Assembly: GCF_019352175.1 (NCBI RefSeq)
Contig: NZ_JACBYI010000003.1
Location: 124,001-188,000, forward strand
Reading direction: 5' to 3'
Length of the DNA stretch: 64,000 bases
From: Paenibacillus sp. S150
Lineage (GTDB): Bacteria > Bacillota > Bacilli > Paenibacillales > Paenibacillaceae
In this document: piece after piece, positions 35,517-43,822 of the stretch
How the letters are laid out: each line of letters starts with the position of its first letter
Numbering within the stretch: position 1 is the first letter of the stretch
Made by a program: the position numbers and the translations under genes
The notes under the pieces: generated by a model
Told to the model about the DNA's origin: nothing
The model's database searches: none
Seen by the model: only the letters and a program-made list of their open reading frames with translations

Positions 35517-37280
35517 TCAGGAGCCTTCCTCCTTGCCGAGCAGCTCCTGCCGGAGCCCAGCCGGCAGCAGGAAATCGAAGTCGCAGCCCAGATTCGCCTG
35601 CAGCACCCGCTCATGGAACAGCAGGCCATAGCCTCTGTCGTAATGCGGCGCAGGCGCCTTCCAGGAAGCACGCCGCCGCTCCAGCTCCTCATCCGGCACC
35701 TTCAGCACAAGCTTTCTCGCGGCGATATCCAGCTCGATTTCGTCGCCGTCCTGCACGAGCGCCAGCGTTCCGCCGACGGCAGCCTCCGGTGCCGCGTGCA
35801 CGATCAGGGCGCCGTAGGAGGTCCCGCTGATCCGCGCGTCGGAGATGCGGACCATGTCGCGTATGCCGCGCACGAGCAGCTTCTGCGGAATCGGGATTTG
35901 CCCGATCTCCGGCATGGCGGGCGCGCCCTTGGGCCCGGCGTTCTTGAGCACCAGCACGCTGTGCTCATCGACCTCAAGCTCCGGATCGTCGATCCGCCGC
36001 TGCAGGTCCGCCGGGCTCTCGAACACCACCGCTCGCCCGGTGTGCTGCTTCAAATGCGCCGATACCGCTGTCTGCTTGATCAGCGCCCCGTCCGGCGCGA
36101 GATTGCCGCGAAGCACGGCAATTCCGCCCTGGCTGTCCAGCGGCTCCGCCGCGCTGCGGATTACATCCCGGTCCAGGACAGCCGCCCGGACCAGATTCTC
36201 CGTAACCGTCCGGCCGGTTACGGTCAGGCAGCCGCCGTGCAGCAGCGGCTCCAGCTCTTTCATCAGCGCAGGCACGCCGCCTGCCTCAAAATACTCCTCC
36301 ATCTGATATTTGCCCGAAGGCCGCAAATTCAGAATGAACGGCGTCCGGCTGCTGATCGCGTCGAACGTCTCCAGCGGCAGCTTCCGTCCAAGCCGCTGGG
36401 AGATGGCCACCAGATGGATGATGGCGTTCGTCGAGCCGCCGCTGGCCATCGTCACCGTGATGGCGTTCTCCATCGCCCTTTCGGTCATAATGTCGCGGGG
36501 GCGGATATCCCGCCGCACCAGCTCCACGATCTGCTTGCCGGTCCGCTCGGAGAGATGCCTGCGGCGGCTGTCCGGCGCGGGAATCGCCGCGCAGCCCGGC
36601 AGCGCCATGCCGATGGCTTCGGCAATCGAGGCCATGGTGCTGGCAGTGCCCATCACCATGCAGTGCCCGTCGCTGCGGCAGATGGCGTCCTCCGCCACCG
36701 CCAGCTCCTCGTCGGTGATATTTCCCGCTTTATGCTCCAGCGTGAAGCCATAGCAGTCCGTGCAGGCCCCGAGGCTGCGGCCTCCCAGACGGCCGTTCAG
36801 CATCGGCCCGCCCGTGAGCACAATGGCCGGAATGTTCACGCTGGCTGCGGCCATCAGCTGGGCGGGGACTGTTTTGTCACAGCCCCCGAGCAGCACGACC
36901 CCGTCAATCGGGTGGCCTTTCATCATTTCCTCCGTATCCATCGCCATCAGGTTCCGCAGCAGCATCGTCGTCGGCTTGACATAAGGCTCGCCAATCGAGA
37001 TTGTCGGGAATTCCATCGGTACGCCGCCCGCCTGCCAGACCCCGCGCTTCACATAATCCGCCAGCTCATTGAAATGGGAATGGCATTTATTCAGCTCGCT
37101 GAACGTATTGCAGATGCCGATGACCGGCTTGCGCAGATCCTCTTCCGTGTAGCCCATTGATTTCGTGAAGGAGCGGTGGATGAAGCCCCACAGCTCCTTT
37201 TCCTGAAAGTATTCTTCGCTTTTCAGTCTGCGCCCTGCCCCACTGCTGCCGCCGTTATTACCCCATGTGCGCTCAACCAT
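35517..37280 (-). CDS. IlvD/Edd-family sugar-acid dehydratase
   Basis: A 587-residue Fe-S dehydratase. Cluster/Mg motifs: NKCHSHFNELA, GGCDKTVPAQLMAAAS, GACTDCYGFTLEHKAG, CRSDGHCMVMGTASTM, and ASGGSTNAIIHL. The C-terminal domain carries GAPAMPEIG and SDARISGTSYGALIVHAAPEA. It lacks features that would single out dihydroxyacid dehydratase, and its place among sugar genes argues for an aldonate dehydratase (for example arabonate, xylonate or gluconate) making a 2-keto-3-deoxy acid. CTAAGGAGA lies before the ATG. It is 31 nt downstream of the amidohydrolase gene. Confidence 0.9.
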   Translation of the reverse strand: MVERTWGNNGGSSGAGRRLKSEEYFQEKELWGFIHRSFTKSMGYTEEDLRKPVIGICNTFSELNKCHSHFNELADYVKRGVWQAGGVPMEFPTISIGEPYVKPTTMLLRNLMAMDTEEMMKGHPIDGVVLLGGCDKTVPAQLMAAASVNIPAIVLTGGPMLNGRLGGRSLGACTDCYGFTLEHKAGNITDEELAVAEDAICRSDGHCMVMGTASTMASIAEAIGMALPGCAAIPAPDSRRRHLSERTGKQIVELVRRDIRPRDIMTERAMENAITVTMASGGSTNAIIHLVAISQRLGRKLPLETFDAISSRTPFILNLRPSGKYQMEEYFEAGGVPALMKELEPLLHGGCLTVTGRTVTENLVRAAVLDRDVIRSAAEPLDSQGGIAVLRGNLAPDGALIKQTAVSAHLKQHTGRAVVFESPADLQRRIDDPELEVDEHSVLVLKNAGPKGAPAMPEIGQIPIPQKLLVRGIRDMVRISDARISGTSYGALIVHAAPEAAVGGTLALVQDGDEIELDIAARKLVLKVPDEELERRRASWKAPAPHYDRGYGLLFHERVLQANLGCDFDFLLPAGLRQELLGKEEGS

Positions 37281-37311
37281 GTCCCCATCTCCTTAGAAGT
37301 GTGGTGATATG

Positions 37312-38151
37312 TCATATCAATCCCAGAATTTCCGGGGTCTGACGGTGAATAATCGCTTCGACGAAATCCTGCGGCACACGCGGAAGCCGGGTTCCCTCCA
37401 CCAGATCATTGATCCGGTACAGAGCGTCCAGCATCTGCTGCGTTCCGAAGAACGGATAATCCGAGCCGAACAGCAGCTTGTCCTGAACCCCGTACTCCAC
37501 CGCGGATACCAGGGCATTATAGAACTGCCAGGGACGGCTGCCGAGCGCGGACACATCCATGTACATATTGGGGTGCTTGCGTACGAGCGAGATGCATTCA
37601 TCCACCCAGGGATGGCCCATATGGGCCACAATCATTTTCAGCTTCGGAAAAGCGCGGGCAACCGGGTCAAGCATCGCCGGACGGGAAGCATCCAGATACC
37701 CCTCCGGCACAAAGGAAGTTCCCTGATGCCACAGAATGGGCACATCCAGCTGCTCCGCTTTGGCATAGAGCGCCATGTGCTTTGGATCATCGGGATAGAA
37801 GTTCTGATAGATCGGCGCCAGCTTCAGGCCCTTCAGCCCCAGCTCACGGATGGCCGCCTCAAATTCGGCTACACAATCCGGATTGCCCGGATCAACGCTG
37901 GCAAAGCCGAACAGCCTGTCCGGATCGGTCCTGCAGTATTCCGCCACATATTCGTTAGGCACCACCAGTCCGGTGGCATGCGCCGCCATCGCCAGCACAA
38001 TGGCACCGGAGAAGCCCTCCAGATTGCTCCGGTGCTGCTGCGGTGTCGCTTCGATATCCATCTCCGGTCCCCAGGCGCGCTTTATTGCAGCATCCGTAGG
38101 CCCCGCTACCATTCCCGGCCCGAATAAATGCGTATGACAATCAAAGATCAT
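37312..38151 (-). CDS. Amidohydrolase-2 family protein, possible sugar lactonase
   Basis: A 279-residue metal-dependent hydrolase. The metal ligands of the family are present: DCHTHLFGPG (residues 4-8), WHQGTSFVP, AHMGHPWVDE, and FGSDYPFF near the end. Related proteins decarboxylate or hydrolyse lactones (2-pyrone-4,6-dicarboxylate lactonase, L-fuconolactonase). With the dehydrogenases and dehydratase around it, opening of a sugar lactone is the most economical role. The start has GAGGAGGAG upstream. An 82-nt gap precedes it. Confidence 0.85.
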   Translation of the reverse strand: MIFDCHTHLFGPGMVAGPTDAAIKRAWGPEMDIEATPQQHRSNLEGFSGAIVLAMAAHATGLVVPNEYVAEYCRTDPDRLFGFASVDPGNPDCVAEFEAAIRELGLKGLKLAPIYQNFYPDDPKHMALYAKAEQLDVPILWHQGTSFVPEGYLDASRPAMLDPVARAFPKLKMIVAHMGHPWVDECISLVRKHPNMYMDVSALGSRPWQFYNALVSAVEYGVQDKLLFGSDYPFFGTQQMLDALYRINDLVEGTRLPRVPQDFVEAIIHRQTPEILGLI

Positions 38152-38233
38152 GACTGCTCCTCCTCAAATGAACAAATAATTACAGTCCCTGCTCTCTGTC
38201 CTTTTACATCCTGGCCTGAACACCCGCTATACC

Positions 38234-38998
38234 TTACAGCTCACTCCCGTTCGCCAGATGTCCTCCGTCCACGCGGACCGTCTCACCTGTCACATATGCT
38301 GCATCATCGGATGCCAAAAAGAGAAATACATTGGCAACCTCCCGGGGGGTAGCCGCCCGTTTCATCGGGGTATGCTCCGAATGGGACGGCAGCCCGGATT
38401 CCTCGCGCAGCCTGCGGTCGAGCGGCGTATCCACGAACCCCGGCGCTACCGCGTTGACCCGGATTCTGTAGGGTGCCAGCTCAACTGCCATCGATTCCGT
38501 CAACAGAATAACCGCTGCCTTGGAAGCATTGTAATGCGCAAGCTCCGCGCTGGCCGAAATCCCGTTTTTGGAGCTCATGTTGATAATCGTTCCGCCGCCG
38601 CCCTGGGCAATCATCTGCCTCGCTGCAAGCTGGCCGAGCCTGAACACCGCGCGGACATTGATTTCGAAGACCGCATTCCAGTGTTCATGGGAAATGTCCA
38701 AAAAAGCCTCTCTGAAGGCAATTCCCGCATTATTGACGACAATGTCAATCCCGCCGAATTGCGCAAATGCGCCGGCCGCAGACTGCTCCAGCTGCGCCGG
38801 AACCCGCAGATCGCAGACCTGCGCCGCAGCGCTGCTGTAGCCTTCATTTTCCAGCTCAGTGAGGGCGCCCTGCAGCTCCTCCCCGCTGCGGTCCAGCAGA
38901 ACCACCTGCGCTCCTTCCTCCAGGAACCGGCGGGCAATCGCCAGTCCGATGCCTCTCGCAGCGCCGGTTACCAGCACTCTTTTTCCAGCCAGTCTCAT
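38234..38998 (-). CDS. SDR-family sugar/alcohol dehydrogenase
   Basis: A 254-residue classical SDR. Motifs: cofactor TGAARGIG (residues 11-18), NNAGI, active-site Ser in NMSSKNG, HYNASKA with Tyr and Lys, and PGFVDTPL. The Asp at the end of strand 2 (VVLLDRS) suggests NAD preference. It ends 82 nt before the amidohydrolase and begins 21 nt after the RraA-like gene. It likely oxidises a sugar or reduces a keto product in the pathway. Confidence 0.9.
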   Translation of the reverse strand: MRLAGKRVLVTGAARGIGLAIARRFLEEGAQVVLLDRSGEELQGALTELENEGYSSAAAQVCDLRVPAQLEQSAAGAFAQFGGIDIVVNNAGIAFREAFLDISHEHWNAVFEINVRAVFRLGQLAARQMIAQGGGGTIINMSSKNGISASAELAHYNASKAAVILLTESMAVELAPYRIRVNAVAPGFVDTPLDRRLREESGLPSHSEHTPMKRAATPREVANVFLFLASDDAAYVTGETVRVDGGHLANGSEL

Positions 38999-39019
38999 GC
39001 AGGCACCCCATTTCGCAGT

Positions 39020-39676
39020 TTAGAGCACTCCGTATTTGTCATAGACCTGCCGCAGGGTGAAGCCTTCCAGCAGCTCGTCCCGGGTATGGTTCTCGCGCGT
39101 CGCCTTATCCGATGCCAGAGCGAACACCTCATCAATAATTGCACCCGGAATGACCACTACCCCGTCACGGTCGCCAAAGATAATATCGCCGGGATGCACC
39201 AGCACCCCTCCGCACAGCACCGGGATATCGTAATCGATGACAATGCCGCGTCCCCGGGAATCCACCGGCTTGGTGCCTGTGGCAAAGACGGGAAAGCCCA
39301 GCTCCAGAATTTTGGCGGTGTCGCGGATTAAGCCGTCGACGATCGCGCCGCGCCCGCCCCGCATTTTGGAAGCCGTGGACAGCAGCTCGCCCCAGAGTCC
39401 GTTCTGCCGCGATTCGTTCGTGCAGCCGACAACAATCTCTCCCGGCCTGACACTGTCCACCGCCTCAATCTCCTTGGTGTAAGGGTCCCCGGGCAGGTGG
39501 TGAATGTCCACGGACAGAACAGTTTTGGCCCGTCCGGCTACCACCCAGGCCGGGTCGACCGGATTGATATTTTCCCGCATCACCTGATAGCGGTATCCTA
39601 ATTGATCCAGCGTATCGGAGATTACCGCCGAGTAGAGCGTTTCACACATTTTATCGAATAATTCCTGGTCATCCAT
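39020..39676 (-). CDS. RraA-like protein, possible 4-hydroxy-4-methyl-2-oxoglutarate aldolase family
   Basis: A 218-residue RraA/HMG-aldolase family protein. The metal/active-site region reads GELLSTASKMRGGRGAIVDG and LIRDTAKI, with GDIIFGDRDGVVVIP later. Many members are class II aldolases or oxaloacetate decarboxylases, rather than RNase E regulators. Here an aldolase or decarboxylase for a keto acid fits the neighbours. AGGAT precedes the ATG. Gaps of 21 and 41 nt link it to the neighbours. Confidence 0.88.
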   Translation of the reverse strand: MDDQELFDKMCETLYSAVISDTLDQLGYRYQVMRENINPVDPAWVVAGRAKTVLSVDIHHLPGDPYTKEIEAVDSVRPGEIVVGCTNESRQNGLWGELLSTASKMRGGRGAIVDGLIRDTAKILELGFPVFATGTKPVDSRGRGIVIDYDIPVLCGGVLVHPGDIIFGDRDGVVVIPGAIIDEVFALASDKATRENHTRDELLEGFTLRQVYDKYGVL

Positions 39677-39717
39677 TTTTATCCTGCCCCTTTTCCGCCT
39701 AAGTTGAACTTGGATTA

Positions 39718-40725
39718 TCAGATTGGCTGCAGCCTAAACGGCTGCCCTGCCTCCACCGACCGGTAGGCGCCCAGCGCAACCTCCGCCGACTTCAGACCGT
39801 CGAGCCCGTTCACCGGCACCGGCGTGCCTTCCAGCAGCGCCTGCACGAACGCCTTCAGCATCAGCGCATTCATATCGTCTCCCCAGAAGGACCAGCTGCC
39901 TTTGCCCGATGTCCTTCCGTACACATTATTCTTCTGATTGAACGCGTCGATGGAGATCACGCCCTCTGTGCCGATAATTTGCAGGGTCACATCCCCCCAG
40001 GTCGGGAATCCGGGATTGCGCGACCAGCTTGGATCGAGGACACCGAATACGCCATTCGCAAAGGTCACATGCACCATGCCGGAATCGTCGATGGTCCGCT
40101 TGCGCTCGGGATCGAACCTTGTTCCCGCATAGGCATAGACTTGCTCGACCGGAGCTCCCGTGAACCAGTTCATCAGATCCATCACGTGCACAGTGTGATC
40201 CAGCACAGCGCCTCCGCCTGAAAGTGCAGGCTCGGCGAACCAGGCAGGGCCGGGAAAAGAGCCCCGGTTCGTCCCTTTAAAGGCTACAATCTCCCCGATC
40301 TCGCCCCGGTCCAGCGCTTCTTTGGCCCGGACCACCGGGGTGAGGAAGCGGCAGGGAAAGGCGGTCATCAATTGGACCCCCTTATCTGCGCAGACCGAGA
40401 TCATCCGCTTCATTTCCTCCACGGACAGACCCAGCGGCTTCTCGCAGAGTATGTGCTTGCCCGCTTCCGCTGAGGCCAGCGTCAGCTCCGCATGATGCAC
40501 ATTCTCCGAACAAATAATCACGGCATCAATCGACGCATCGGCCAGCAGCTCACGGTAATCGCTGTACCAGGGGATGGCATGGCGCTCTGCCAAGGCTGCC
40601 GTCCGCTCCGCGGCGCTGTCCGCAATTCCGCCCACAGTCACCTCCGGCATCTGCTGAAGGCAGTCCAGATAATCATAGGCATGGGCATGGGCGAAGCTGA
40701 TCATTCCCACATTTAACCGGCTCAT
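39718..40725 (-). CDS. Gfo/Idh/MocA family oxidoreductase with altered dinucleotide loop
   Basis: A 335-residue protein. The fold is clear from LCEKPLGLSVEEM (catalytic Lys), VLDHTVHVMDLMNWF and IGTEGVISIDAF. The N-terminal loop reads MISFAHAHAYDYL, with no GxGxxG glycines, as in some sugar-specific subgroups. It overlaps the upstream gene by 4 nt (ATGA), so the pair is translationally coupled. The substrate is unknown. Confidence 0.87.
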   Translation of the reverse strand: MSRLNVGMISFAHAHAYDYLDCLQQMPEVTVGGIADSAAERTAALAERHAIPWYSDYRELLADASIDAVIICSENVHHAELTLASAEAGKHILCEKPLGLSVEEMKRMISVCADKGVQLMTAFPCRFLTPVVRAKEALDRGEIGEIVAFKGTNRGSFPGPAWFAEPALSGGGAVLDHTVHVMDLMNWFTGAPVEQVYAYAGTRFDPERKRTIDDSGMVHVTFANGVFGVLDPSWSRNPGFPTWGDVTLQIIGTEGVISIDAFNQKNNVYGRTSGKGSWSFWGDDMNALMLKAFVQALLEGTPVPVNGLDGLKSAEVALGAYRSVEAGQPFRLQPI

Positions 40726-41720
40726 AGGCCACCTCCTGCAGCTTTAAGCTTCACCGGCAGTCCGGTTGCCCCCGATTTCCCGGCAGCCTCCGCCCAGCGC
40801 ACCGCCTCTACAGCATCCTCCGCCGTTACCATCGGCTCCGCTCCGCTGGCAAGGCAGCCCAGGAAATGCTCCAGCTCCTCATAATAGGGGTCCTGCAGCA
40901 GCACGCTGGAAGGCGTCTCCACGAAGCCGGAACCGGAGCCGGAGGATACCGCCCGCCGGATAAGCAGGCTTTCCCCGTCCGGCGTCCCGCCCGAGATAAT
41001 AACCTCCGCATCCGCATACTCAAAGGAGGTATGGAACGAACCGGGATACCCCCAAAACGCTTCCAGCTGGGCAAGCGTCCCGTTCTCGAAACGGAAGGTC
41101 GCCGAAGCATAATCCATCGTGTCCGACTGATGCTGAAATGCATAGACCTCCGCCGCATCGCCGAAGGCGCCGCGGATATAATCGATATCGTGGATCATCA
41201 AATCGATGATTACGCCGCCGCTCAGTGCGGGGTCCCGGAACCACTCTTGAACCCGTCCGGGGTGGGAGCCTGCTCTTTTGGCATGATAGATGCCGCCCTG
41301 AGTCCCGCCCAGCTGCACACCTTCCGCAAGCTGCCGGTAGGACGGGAAGAAGCGCACCACATGGCCTACGAACAACCGGACGCCGCGTCCGGCGCAGTAC
41401 CGGACCGCTTCCTCCGCTTCCCGGGAAGTCAGCGCCAGCGGCTTCTCGCAAATGACATGTGCGCCATAATCAGCGGCCAAGCACACCAGCGGCACATGCA
41501 GAAAGGTCGGTACGGCAATGCTGACCACCTCCGGCTTCTCCCGCTCAAGCAGCTCCCGGGCCGACAGATAATAATTGACCCCCGCCAATCTGCCCAGCGC
41601 TTCCGCAGACTCTTCCTTAACATCGCATACCGCAACGAGCTCCGCCTCCGGCATGGACATGTAGCGGTCCGCATGAATATTGCCCATGCCGCCGCAGCCG
41701 ATCACTGCTGTCCTGATCAT
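40722..41720 (-). CDS. Gfo/Idh/MocA family oxidoreductase (canonical)
   Basis: A 332-residue NAD(P)-dependent dehydrogenase with the complete motif set: VIGCGGMGNIHADRY, CEKPLALTSREAEEA, and a late GGVIIDLMIHDIDYIRGAFGD catalytic helix. This resembles inositol or sugar 3-dehydrogenases. It is linked to both neighbours (4-nt overlap downstream, 39-nt gap upstream). It is the most conventional of the three Gfo/Idh members in this cluster. Confidence 0.9.
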   Translation of the reverse strand: MIRTAVIGCGGMGNIHADRYMSMPEAELVAVCDVKEESAEALGRLAGVNYYLSARELLEREKPEVVSIAVPTFLHVPLVCLAADYGAHVICEKPLALTSREAEEAVRYCAGRGVRLFVGHVVRFFPSYRQLAEGVQLGGTQGGIYHAKRAGSHPGRVQEWFRDPALSGGVIIDLMIHDIDYIRGAFGDAAEVYAFQHQSDTMDYASATFRFENGTLAQLEAFWGYPGSFHTSFEYADAEVIISGGTPDGESLLIRRAVSSGSGSGFVETPSSVLLQDPYYEELEHFLGCLASGAEPMVTAEDAVEAVRWAEAAGKSGATGLPVKLKAAGGGL

Positions 41721-41759
41721 TTCAGTTCTCCCCTCTCTGACTCTGGCTTTCGATTCTGC

Positions 41760-42665
41760 TCACAAAAGAACCGTTTGGCCGCTCTCCCTGCTCTCATTAG
41801 CCGCCTCAAGGAACCGGATCAGCTCCAGCGTAACCGCTGAATCTACAGGCGGGGGACCGCCCGCTGCCATCGACAAAAACCGCTTGAGCAGATTATGGTG
41901 CCCTGCAAGATACCCGCCGCCCAGCGCGTTCACTGCGGTACTGCCCCGTTCCCGGTGCAGCACCGCATAGAAATCCGCGCCGCCGGTACGGTTCCCGCGC
42001 ATCGTCCCGATCCGCCCGTCCTTCCATAATCCAACCGCCCATTCCTGGGCTTCATTCCCCATGACCTGCACAGAGGTGCAACCTGCACCAAGCGCTGCGT
42101 AGAGCATTTCCGCTGTATGGATGCCATACCAGAAGAAGCCCGGCTGGGCCGGCTGCAGCTCCAGCGGGCCGGAGCAGTCCGCTCCCAGGATGGAGCCGGC
42201 GCGTTCATCTTCGAGTGCGGCCATCAGCGGGCCGCCGAACCGGACCATGGAGCTTGAGAAGATCGGAGTTCCATAGCTTGCCGCCAGTTCCGCCATTGCC
42301 TGCGCATCCGCGCTGGTGACCGCAAACGGCTTGTCGATAAATACCGGCTTGCCGTAAGGGGCCAGTACAGCAAATTGTTCACGGTGCACCCTGCCGTCCA
42401 CAGAGGTCAGAAGAACCGCGTCCGATCTTCCGGCCACTTCGGCAATGGAATCCGCCAGCTCGACACCCATGCTCTCCCGCAGCTCCCTGCTGATCGGCCC
42501 GACTCTTGCGGCGCTCAATTCAAAATCAGCCGAGCCTCCCGGAAACCCGCATGTCAGCCTGCCGCCCGGAACATGCAGCGGATGCGCCGCATCGTTCAGC
42601 ATCGAAGCATAAATTCTGCTGTGTGAGGTATCCATCCCCACCATGCCAATGTTCAGCTCTCTCAA
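41760..42665 (-). CDS. Short, divergent Gfo/Idh-like oxidoreductase
   Basis: A 301-residue protein with a TTG start (GGAGGGG 6 nt upstream). The N-terminus GMVGMDTSHSRIYA has a degenerate loop. The conserved motif is FIDKPFAVT (EKP changed to DKP). The active-site region is WYGIHTAEMLYAALG, with His kept. The family link is clear, but the enzyme activity is not certain. Third Gfo/Idh member in a row. Confidence 0.78.
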   Translation of the reverse strand: MRELNIGMVGMDTSHSRIYASMLNDAAHPLHVPGGRLTCGFPGGSADFELSAARVGPISRELRESMGVELADSIAEVAGRSDAVLLTSVDGRVHREQFAVLAPYGKPVFIDKPFAVTSADAQAMAELAASYGTPIFSSSMVRFGGPLMAALEDERAGSILGADCSGPLELQPAQPGFFWYGIHTAEMLYAALGAGCTSVQVMGNEAQEWAVGLWKDGRIGTMRGNRTGGADFYAVLHRERGSTAVNALGGGYLAGHHNLLKRFLSMAAGGPPPVDSAVTLELIRFLEAANESRESGQTVLL

Positions 42666-42751
42666 GCTCCGCCCCTCCGTTCACAATTCGGTGATCAATG
42701 AAGAATTCAGTTTAGAACTTCGCGCAGAATTCAGCTTCCTTGGCAGCCGCC

Positions 42752-43822
42752 TCACTTGGCAGTGAGTCTTGCACGTTCCTCCACCAACCGTTCCAGCAGC
42801 CCCAAATACGCTTTTCCCACTTCTTCAATGCTGTACGTATTTCTCGCCTTCTGCTCGCCTAGTGCTTTTAAGCCCTCCCGCAGGCCTTTTTGCTGCAAAA
42901 GCCGAAGCACCCGTTCCACACCTTCCTCTTCCTTGCCGGATTCGTAGAGCGACACGCTCAAGTTATCACTCAGCAGCTCCGGCAGAGCGCCCACATCAGG
43001 CACAACGACCGGACAACGGCAGGCCATCGCCTCCAGTACGGTCATCCCGAAGGATTCATTCCGGGTTGTGCTGACATAGACCCCGCCGCTCTCGGCCGCC
43101 ATGGAATAATAATGGCGCATCTCCTCATAGCCCGCCTTCGGTATCCACTTGAAATGACGGAGTCCAAGCTTGTCCGCTCTCTCCTGCAGCATGCTCTTGA
43201 TTTCTTCGGGAGCGGTGTAGCCGCCGACAAGCATAAATTGCAAATCCGGCCTTTGCGCATTCAGCCTGCCTGCAATATTCATGAAGGACTCCCAGTTCTT
43301 GTGCTGATCCAGCTTGCCGACCCAGAGAATAGTGGGCGGCCATTTGCCAGGAGACGGCTCATACCGGAACAAGTCCGTATCCAGACAGTTATTAATGTGA
43401 AATGCCCCCGGTATGCCGATTCCCTTCAGCAAGTTCTTCATATATTCGGAGGGTGTGATGACGTAGTGGTACGGCAGACTTCCTTGGGATTCGGCCAGCT
43501 TTTGCAGAGGCTCCTCGTAGGTGGTGTGCACCTCATGGATAATCAATTTGTTGTCCTCTGCAGGTCCCAGCGCTTCGTACAGCTCATAAGTGTCAATCGT
43601 GATGATGATGTCAAAATCATGCGCCTGAATGTAGCTCTTCAGTTCTTCCGGTGTCCCGAGAATGCGCACATGCCCATACCCTTCAAAAGCGCTTGTCCCG
43701 CCGTAATCCCCCAGAAAGGCAAAATGCACCTCCGCGCGGCCGCGCAGAAACTTAAGCCTGTTCGCCAGCTGTGTGGTAACCCCGCCGAGAATGCAAAATT
43801 TATAGAAGTACAAGATTTTCAT
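42752..43822 (-). CDS. GT4-family glycosyltransferase
   Basis: A 356-residue GT-B transferase. Signatures: N-terminal GGVTTQLANRLKFL donor/acceptor loop, ITPSEYMKNLLKG, ILWVGKLDQHKNWESFM, and the EX7E motif in ESFGMTVLEAMACRCPVV with VPDVGALPELL. No membrane helix or signal. Placement inside a catabolic operon is unusual. It overlaps the beta-propeller gene by 4 nt, so the two products are made together and may act together. Donor and acceptor are unknown. Confidence 0.85.
   Translation of the reverse strand: MKILYFYKFCILGGVTTQLANRLKFLRGRAEVHFAFLGDYGGTSAFEGYGHVRILGTPEELKSYIQAHDFDIIITIDTYELYEALGPAEDNKLIIHEVHTTYEEPLQKLAESQGSLPYHYVITPSEYMKNLLKGIGIPGAFHINNCLDTDLFRYEPSPGKWPPTILWVGKLDQHKNWESFMNIAGRLNAQRPDLQFMLVGGYTAPEEIKSMLQERADKLGLRHFKWIPKAGYEEMRHYYSMAAESGGVYVSTTRNESFGMTVLEAMACRCPVVVPDVGALPELLSDNLSVSLYESGKEEEGVERVLRLLQQKGLREGLKALGEQKARNTYSIEEVGKAYLGLLERLVEERARLTAK

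Noticed and set aside
35613..37160. 515-codon open frame on the plus strand
   Set aside because: It lies exactly opposite the IlvD/Edd dehydratase, has an Arg/Ala/His-rich composition and no family motif. The minus-strand gene has clear catalytic motifs.
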